NCBI GenBank assembly: GCA_008330645.1
Contig: VLTN01000037.1
Location: 124,001-188,000 of the forward strand
Direction of reading: 5' to 3'
Source: Cafeteria roenbergensis
Lineage: Eukaryota; Sar; Bigyra; Bicosoecida; Cafeteriaceae
DNA: 64,000 nt
Shown here: positions 1 to 9,000 of the stretch, one piece after another
How the letters are laid out: every line of letters starts with the position of its first letter
How positions within the stretch are numbered: position 1 is the first letter of the stretch
The notes under the pieces: generated by a model
What the model saw: the letters and a program-made list of their open reading frames with translations, nothing else
Database searches by the model: none
Told to the model about the DNA's origin: nothing
Translations under genes and position numbers: made by a program

Positions 1-3000
1 ATCCTTGCCAGCATTGAGCGGACGGAGCAGCAGGCGGCTCAGCTCGCGCTTCACCGCGGCTTGGCTCCGGACGACGAGGAGGGCCTCCGGGGGGTGGCTG
101 AACACCCAGCCATCCTTGGCTCGCAGCGCAACCTTCGATCCATGCTTCTGGACAGCGGGGGGCACATGGTGCGGCTCGTTGAGACGAGCGTGAAGCGCTT
201 TCTGAGCAGCCACCGACGCAGCTCGTGCCATTTCAAGGTTCGCTACAGCCGCCCCATCAGCTCAGCCACTGGCAACAACGGCAAGCTGCACGGAGTGGAC
301 GAGCTGCGGCCGTGCGTCGTTTCCGGGAAGGATGCGGTGAGCGCCATTCACGTGGCTTGGGACGACACGCCCATGGGCTGGTCGAGCAAGACTGGCATGC
401 TGCTCATGTACGAGCTGGCCACGGGAGCCATCATCGTTGACCCAGCAAACCGGCCACCCGCCACAGATGCGCCCCACTGTCTCCCGCTCGGCCACGCGCC
501 GGCAGGTATGCGCACTCCGGAGCAACGAGCTGAGGGTGGGGCTTCCAGCGAAGCCGCCTGCCACTCCGACACGCCTGTGGCAAGCCTGAGGCGGCGTGTG
601 CGCGCCATCCGCGCGGGCCTCCCGCTTGCCCACGCTTCGTCCCCGCTGCGGCGAAGCATGGTGCTGGCTGAGCTCCTCTTCCAGCAAATGCTGCTGAAGC
701 AGGCCAAGAACATGCGTCGGCCGTTTTTGTTCAACGTGTATCGGAACTGGGTGTTCTTCTTTCTCGCTCCCGTCGTCTGGGCCTCCCGACAAGAAATCTT
801 GGCTCAGGAGCGCAAGGCCAGGCAGTGCTGCAACGTCATCGGTGAATGGTGGCGGTCGCTGCTGGACAAGTGGGCAGGTGCCGCCGCGGCTGGGCGGGGG
901 GGCACGCCGTCGTCGCTGGGAGGGCAGGCAGCGCCCAGGCCGATCGTCTCGGAGGGGCCGCCGCGTCGGGAACAGAGGTCCCGCCCGCCGATCCCTCGCT
1001 GTGCCAGCAAGCGCTCCCGGCTGCCGGACCAGAAGGCTCTGGACAGCGCTCTGGACATTGCCTCGGAATGCCCGCTTGCCATGTTCCCAGCCGTGCCATA
1101 CGCCGCAGAGAGTAGCGAGATGGATATGGGCTGGCACCTCTCCGACGGAGCTGGCGCTGCCTTCGTCGAAGCCCTGCGCGAGGCCACTGACCTCGTGCTG
1201 CAGACGGAGGCATGGGCCAGCACGGTCACTGCGCTTCCCAGCGCCTACCGCCAGCCCGTGAGCGTCGCGACTCTCGCAGTCACCCCCGAGCGCGCCCTGG
1301 TCGCTGCGCGCGCAGCTGCTTCTTCCGCGTCAGGCGGCGCAGCTGCTTCTTCCGCGTCAGGCGGCGCACCTGGAGTTGCGACGTCGTCGGGCGCCTGCCT
1401 GCCGGTGAGCGTGGCGCCGGCGGTGTGCGAGGGATCTGCGCTGCTCGTGGGCCACGAGCCGGGCGAATGGGAGCTGCTTGCAGCGCAGGCAAGATCGCAA
1501 GGCCGTGTTCTCGCCTGCGTCACCGCCGAGGACGGGACGACCCGTCCTGCTGGGCTTTGTGAGCTTGCGGCAGCCACCGGGGCAGCTGCAAGCCCGCTGG
1601 AGGCGCAGCAGGCATTTTTCCAGGCCATTAGCACCTGCGTGGCAGCGCAAGAGCAGCAGGCGCGAAGCGCACAGCCAAGCCGCAGGGCTGGGGAGGCAGC
1701 AGACAGGCGAAGAGGCAGGGCTGTGCTTGCCGCAGCCCGCGCGAGCCCAGCCCACAGGTTCTGCGCAGCGTCAGATGCCAGCTTTGGCCTCCGGCTGCTG
1801 GTGCCACTCGCCTCTGTGCTCAGGTCTGGAGCTGTGGTGCTGCAGGACGCTCGCTCCCAGACGCGCCGGCTGGCCGGCGTCGCCGAGGCGAGGGCGATGC
1901 TTGGCCGCGTGGGAGCGCACCCCTCAGCCAGGGCCCCTGCCGCCGAGGCCGAGCTGCAGAGAGTCATGGGAGCGCTGGACGCTGCGGAGGCCGGTCCACC
2001 TGTCTCCTCCGGTTCGGCGACGCCTCGGCCCGGAGGCTGGGCTGGCATCGTCCCGCCCGGAAAACGTGCCCGACTTGCTGCTTTTGAGCCAGAAGTGGAA
2101 GCAGCGCTTGAGGGTGTGTCTCGACGCCCAGCTGGTGCAGCGGACGCGCTCAGGGGCATGGGGAGAGTGGCTGCGGCCCTCGAGGCGCTGCTAGAGAGCA
2201 TCCAGCGCGAGGCTGACTTGGCGCAAGCCGCTTCTGCAGCGGCGGCGGGTTTCGCTCTGGAGCGCGTGCGTCAGACGACGCCAGCTTGTGTTGTTGCCGA
2301 GGAAGGAGGTCGACGGTTTGGTCTCGCTCCGTCGGATTTGAAGGCGCTTCACGAGGCCTCAAGCCCGCTGCTGGCCCCTCACCCCGATTCCGGCGCAGAG
2401 TCTGGTCAGGCAGAGCAAGCGCGGCTGCAGGCGCTTCGCTGTCACGGCGAGCCCCCTTCGAGGCCCAGCTGTGCGTCGCCTGGCCAGCCCGACTGGCACC
2501 TTGCCACCGCAGCAGAGGTGCAGGCGACGGCATCGCCTTGTGCGCAGGTGTCGGCTGCTGCGCGGGCCATGGAGGCCCTCACGGCGCACCTGGCGCCGCG
2601 GCTGGCGATCTCCGCCCTTGCCGGCGGGTCGCAGAAGCTGGACGTCCAGCAGCTGACCCAGATGGCGCTGTCCTCCTCTGGGCCAGCGGAGCTGGTGAGG
2701 GCGAACATAGCCCTTGCGGTGCCGCCACTCGGCTGGGAGGCTCTCCTGGAGACACCGACCAAGTGCACCGTCGCGCTGGCAGAGTCGTGCTTCAACGACC
2801 AGGGGTTCACGAGACTTGCCGGGGCCCTCCTGGATGCCCACCTCGAGGGCCTCGCCCTGTCCGCCAATGCAGCGTTCGCTCGTCGTGCCGCGGACGCTGT
2901 CCGAGCGGCTCACTCCCGCGCACAGGAGCTCATTCGCGAGCTGGGGGACGTCGCGACGTCGTCTGGCGGCGTGGCTCTGAGCAGGACAGCGGCCGACAGC

Positions 3001-6000
3001 CTCGAGGCGCGCCACGTGCTTCTCCGGCAGGCCTGCACAGCAGCCGCCGAGCTCCTGGTCACGTCGCGGCAGCACGTGCTGCCCTTGGCAAGCAGGGTCG
3101 CGGCTGGCACAGCCTGCTCAGGCGCACAATCGGAGCCGAACAGCTTGCTGGAGGCAGCGGACGCCGCTGCAGCAGACGGAGTGCTCTGCGACCCGCGCAT
3201 CGTGGTGTTCGAGGCCCTCTTTGGCTCGGTCTTGAGGCCGCGTCAGTGCGAACTGCTGCGCAGCTTCCTCCGCGCTCACGCTGGGGGCACGTCCCGGGTC
3301 CACGAGGCGGTCTTTGGCGGGGGCAAGTCTTCCGTCATTGCGCCCCTCCTGGCTGCAATTCTGGCTGATGGGAGGCATCCGTTTGTGAGCGTCATGCCAT
3401 CGCAGCTTCGCCCCATGGCATCCGCTGTGCTGCGCCAGAGTTTCGGCGAGATGCTGCCCATGCGCGTCTCCGAGCTCACGTTTGAGCGAAGCTCGCTGGA
3501 CACTGCTGTGGCGGCGCAGCCTTCCGCTCCCGAGAAGAAATCCACGTCTCGCGGACAGCCCGCATGGCTGCACTCTCAGTGGAGCAGCGCGGGCGCGATT
3601 TCTCTCTCTGCGTTTGTGCGTGGCGAAGCAATGCTTGCGTCCAGCCACGCGCGCGTTGGCCTCGACTCGCTCGTGGAAAAGGCCACGATCGGGGTGGCGA
3701 TTCCTCGGTTTGCTGGCCAGCTTGCTGCAGTTTGGAGGCGGGCTCACGGAGCTGGACTGCCTTCGGGCTATGCCCGCCCGACAGTTGGCTCGCTCGCGGG
3801 GGCAGGCGAATTTGACGTTCCGAGCAACGGCGGCGCGACTGAGCCGTCCAGCGAGAAGGAGGTGGCAGCCGGGCTTGCGGCAACGTCATCCCTGTTCGAG
3901 ACTGTGCGGCAGGCCACGGTGAGGGGCAGCGCCGTGATCGCGTGCCCGGACGCCCTCAAGAGCCTGCTGCTCAAGTACGCCGAGCTGCTGGGCGAAGCGG
4001 CGCGGTTCGACCCAGCAGCCCTCCTGGCTGGAGCAGGCGTGGGGGGTGCAGACTCCGCATCGTGCCAGCAGGAGCGCTCGCTGCAGGCGCTACGCTCTAG
4101 CGCGCGCGTGGCAGAGCGCGTGGCCGACGGCCTACGAGACACTGGCATGCTGCTCTCCCGCGGCACTTTGGCTCTGGACGAGTGCGACTTGCTTCTAAAC
4201 TCGGTGCGGAGCGAGCTGATCTTCCCGTCTGGGACCCGAGAGCGCATCCAGTTGGCGCCCTTGCGTTGGGAGCTCCCCATCGCGCTGCTGGAGCCGCTCC
4301 TGGACGCTGCAGAGGCCGTCCGCAGCGCAATGGGGAACGTGCCCGACCCGGGAGCCGCTCCCGCGACGCCCCTGTTGCGGTCCAGGTCGTCCACGGCAGT
4401 GCGGCAGGCCGAGTTGGTCCGCGTCGTGGCCGAGGGGGTGCAGAGTTTGGCAGTGTCGTTGACACCCCACTTCGTGGTGCTCGACCAGGCGTGGTACCGA
4501 ATCCGCCTCCTCCCGCAGCTGCAGCAGCTTGCCTCGACGTGGCTGCTGTCCAACGAGGACGTGCGGCGAGCAGTCAAAGCGACGAGCTCCAGCGGAGCGG
4601 ACGCATGGGAGGCCGCCATCGGAGTCTACCTCAGCGCGCCGTGCCTCCCCGCTGCCGACGGAGACACCGCCTCTCGGCAAGTGCCCGCGAGCGCGGCCTC
4701 CACCCTGCAGGATTGCGGGAGCGAAACCGAGCGCATTCGATGGGTTGCAAGGGCGCTCCGTGGCCGCGCCATGCAGCTCGTAAACCTGGCGAGGCAGTGG
4801 CTTTGGTCGTTCCTCCCTCACTGCCTCTCCAAGGTGAACCGAGTCGCGTACGGCCTGGTTCGCCCGCCGTTCTTACCATCGCCCGGCTCGCCTGCAGCGC
4901 AGCGCATGCCGCTGTCGCGCCGCCTGCTTGCAGTCCCGTTTGTTGCACTGAATGTCCCGTCTGAATCCTCCGAGTTCGCCATGCCGGAGGTCCAGGTCGG
5001 GCTCACCTTTCTGGCCTACAGGCACGAAGGCCTCCGCGTATCGGACATGAGGCGCATTGTGACTGCCATGCGAAAGGATATGACCACCGAGCCCGGCAGC
5101 CTTCGCGAGCGCCCGAGCCGCGTGCAGTTCCAGGGGTGGATCCGCCAAGCCAAGCGCCGAGCTCTGGCGGAGCCGCTGCACGCCGCTGCAAGCCAGCAAG
5201 CGGCAGCGCAGCTCCCCTCCCGTGGGACGGACGCAGCAAGCGCAGACGCCCTTCGACGGGCCGGCTCGTCGCTGAGCCGACAAGCTTCCACGCGCAGCGC
5301 GCTCTCTGCCGCCTCTGCTGAGCTGGACACGGCCCTTGAACGATCAGCGTCCTCCGCCTCGACTGCGCGCGCAAGCCTCGACCTTCGGCCGTTGGAGCTT
5401 GTGCAGCCCCGGGACGACCTCGAGATCGCGTCGCTCACATCGGCCATTGGAGCGCTTCCTCAGGTTGTTCGCCTCTTCTTGTGCGCCCACGTCTTCCCTG
5501 AGACTATGCGCCACCAGCCGTCGCGCCTTGTGGCGTCCGGCCACGACCTGGGATCTGACATGGTGTTCCGCGTCAGGCTCGGCTTCAGCGGCACGCCCTC
5601 GGACCTGCTCCCTCTCTCGATGGGAAAGTGTGTTTACGAGGAGGGCACGGAGGCCATGACGACTCGCGTCCTGTGCTCCGCGGAGCACGTGACGGTGGAG
5701 CGCGTTCCGGGAGCGCTGAACGCGCGGCGGGTGATTCAGCTCGCCGCCAGGCACAACCCGCCTGTCCACGCTCTCATCGATGCGGGCGCCACGATCACTG
5801 GCTTGAGCAACATGGAAGCCGCGCAGCTTCTGCTGCGCGAAGGGCTATCGCACGTCGACGCCTGTGTCTACCTCGACGAGCGCGACCAGAAAATGGTCAT
5901 CTCGCGAATCTGCGGCGCAGCAGACCCAACGCAAGGCCCAGGCAGCAGCAGGGGCAAGGGCATCGTCAAAGGTTCATTGTCAAAGGCTGTGCGCTTGGGG

Positions 6001-9000
6001 CGACCCGTTCCCCTGGAACGTGCGGGAATTTCCCCCGAGCGACGTTTCACACTGTACGCGCAGCGGAACACGACAGGGGTGGACATTCTCCAGGCCCCAG
6101 GGGCGCGGGCACTCATCACTGTGGGCAAGGACGTGACAGTCCGGGACTTCAAGCAAGCTGCCTGGCGGATGCGGCAGCTAGGAGCTGGCCAGCGCCTTCA
6201 CGTCGTCGTCAGCGACGAGTCCAATGCGCTGATCGAAGGCTGCTTCCGCCCAGCTGACGATGCAGCCACGGTGGGTGACTTGGGAGGCTTGGCTGCGGCG
6301 GAGCGCCGCCCAGCCGCAGGGGGCAAGGTAGCGGCCAACAATGTCGCCGGCGCTGCCGCTGCCGCTGACGCTGACGCTGACGCTGCCGCTGACGCTGACG
6401 CTGACGTAGCTGCAGCCAACACGCTCCCGCGCGCCGTCGACAGCCTCGCTGGGACTCCTGCTCAGGCCGCGGTTCTCGGCTGGCTGATGACCAACACGCT
6501 CCGCATGGTCTCCGTGGAGCGGATGCAGCTGTCGCAGCAGCAGCTGGCGCACACCTGGCGTCGCCACGCGCTCAAGAAGCTCGCCATGTCTCAAACGCCG
6601 TGCATGACCAGCGACTCCGTCAGTGCGGAGGGTCCGCTGACCCGGTTCGCACAGGTGGCTCAACCCGGCCCAATCGCTGCGGCGGCGGCGACGGCGCCAG
6701 TGGAAGCAGCACTTGACGCGACGCAGAGCTCACCGCCGTGCGCCGATGCCAGCCCGTTCGCTGTGGACCTGGATCTCCTCCACGCGGCAGGCATGTCGTC
6801 TGCCAGCGCAGGGGTGGCCGTCAGTGCCAGCCCGCCGCTGCCCCCGAGGGCTGACTCCCTGGCGCATTGTGCGACATCTCTCCGTGACAGCCTCGCAGTC
6901 TTTGAAGAGGCTGTCAGCCACGACGTGCCGTCATCGCTTCCCGTCCGATCCTCCTTCGCCGAGCGCCTCTCCAAAGCCATGAATGGCCACGCAGCCCTGC
7001 TTGCAGAGGCCGGCGCAGCTGCGGCCGCAGAAGCTGCGTCGGTGCTCAGCCAGGCTCGCGCAGCAGCCAGTGCAACCGGCAGGGCCGACGGGCCGGCGGC
7101 GGAAGACAGGCTTGGGTTCGACTCCGAAATGGTTCAGGAGCAGGAGCAGGAACAGGAGCAGGAGCTCGAGCAAGAGAGCGACTCGGTGTCCGCGTTCGCC
7201 CGCGACCCTGTGGGAAGCCAGCCGTGGCCGGTGATCCAGCTACTTGCCCCCGAGACGCTCGTTGGAACCGCCATGTATCCCGTGGCGAACCTCCGTCTGC
7301 CTTGCGGGGTGGCGGGCGGCCGCGCGGGCGACCTCCGCGCGAAGGAGCTGGTCAGCGGGCCTTGGCCAGGGGCCCTTCTCGTGTCAGAAAACCACACTCG
7401 GTCCATAGCTCGGCCTGACGCGCCCCGGGTGCTGCGGGACGTGCACTGCTTGCTGGAGTGGACCATCACTTCAGTCTGTGAATCGGAGGACTCCCTGCTC
7501 AGCCGCTGGGCACGCCAGCGCGGCGAGCCTCGCGCCTCACAGCACGCATTCTCCGTCATCCTCTCTCTCTCTGAAGCAGAGGCGCTTGTGCAGGTCGGCC
7601 CGCGCGTCCAAGCAGCCCTCCGCCGGCAGGCTGGCGGCCCGCCAATCGTGCAGCTCCTTGCCCTGGACAGCGAGGCTGCCAGGGCCAGTCGCATCAGCAG
7701 GGCGCACATGGACGAGGCCGTTGCGCAAGCTTTTGCGGAACGACGCGTGCTGCGCCAGTTCCGCATTGCGAGATGCGCCGTGACGCATGCGGGCGGCGCA
7801 AGGATGGGCGAGTTTGTTCTCGTGGGCGACGTCCTGTCGATCCTGCCTCGCCTGCCTGAGATGATTGCCGCTCCACTCCCGCTGGCCCCCGGGTTTTCGC
7901 CCGACATGCCAGCAGTCGGTGCGGCCGCGGCAATACAAGCCGCTCGGCTTGCGCTCTCTGGCGCCGACAACAGGCTGGAAACGTTGTTGTTCGGGGCCGC
8001 GCCCTCTGCAACGCACCGCTTGGCGAGGATGCAAGCAGTTGCACGGCTCTTCGACACCGTGGCCACCATCTCCGATGCAGAGCTTTGCGCCGTTCTGGCG
8101 CGCCGCCAGCACGGGGGAGCCGGGGGCGGGCCGCTTTATGCGGACGCCTCGGAGGCATTCACGCTGACGGCAGAGGCAGCTCGGGTGCAGCGCGCCCGGT
8201 TCTTTGACGCTGCCATCGCGTGCAGGCGTCGCGACCGCCGAAAGTGGCAAGGCTCCGGAGTGTCGGCGGCCTTTGTGTTTCGCAGCGTCGCTCACTACAG
8301 GCGCTTTGCCGAGCCTGCCAGACGGCTTGGCCGCACCCTCGGAGAGCTGTATGGCGCTCTTGACAAGGCATTTGCAGCTGCCGACCGGCTTGGGCGCGGC
8401 GTCCTGAGCGTGCCCAATATGATGCGTCTCATCACAACTCCCCAGCGATCGACAAGCGGGAGGCACGCGTCACCCGCTGTGCTTGCCGGCCTGGTCAGCG
8501 TCCACGCCTCGCAGGCAGACGCGGCAGAGAGCCTGGCGCCAACTGTGGCCGAATGGTTCCGCTTGGCAGCTGGCTCAGGTGCAGAAGACCCGGACAGTGC
8601 GGACAGCTCCGGGAGGGCCGCTGCGCAAGCGGCTCCGGACATGGAGTACGCTGCCTTCAGTGCCATGTTCGGCGCGCCGGCCGTTGGCAGCGATCGCGCG
8701 CGGATTGCCGACAGCGGATCGGACTCCGGCTCCGACGGCGGGCAGAGTGCACTCGACGACGAGGAAGACGAGGAACTCACGCTCCTGGCAGCACAAGGTC
8801 GTGCCGGCGCAGACCCTGCTGCGCCGGCAGCCGCTGGGGCGGGAGGCGCCACCGAGCGAGCCGGCGCCCCAGCCGCAACGCCCTTCGCCTCTGTGGCCGC
8901 GCATGGAGCGGTAGCGCCGCGCCAACAGTTTTCGGCCATCACGGGGGGGGGCTTGCCTGGGACGCCCTCCGATTCGTCATCATCCGTGCTGAGCCGACTG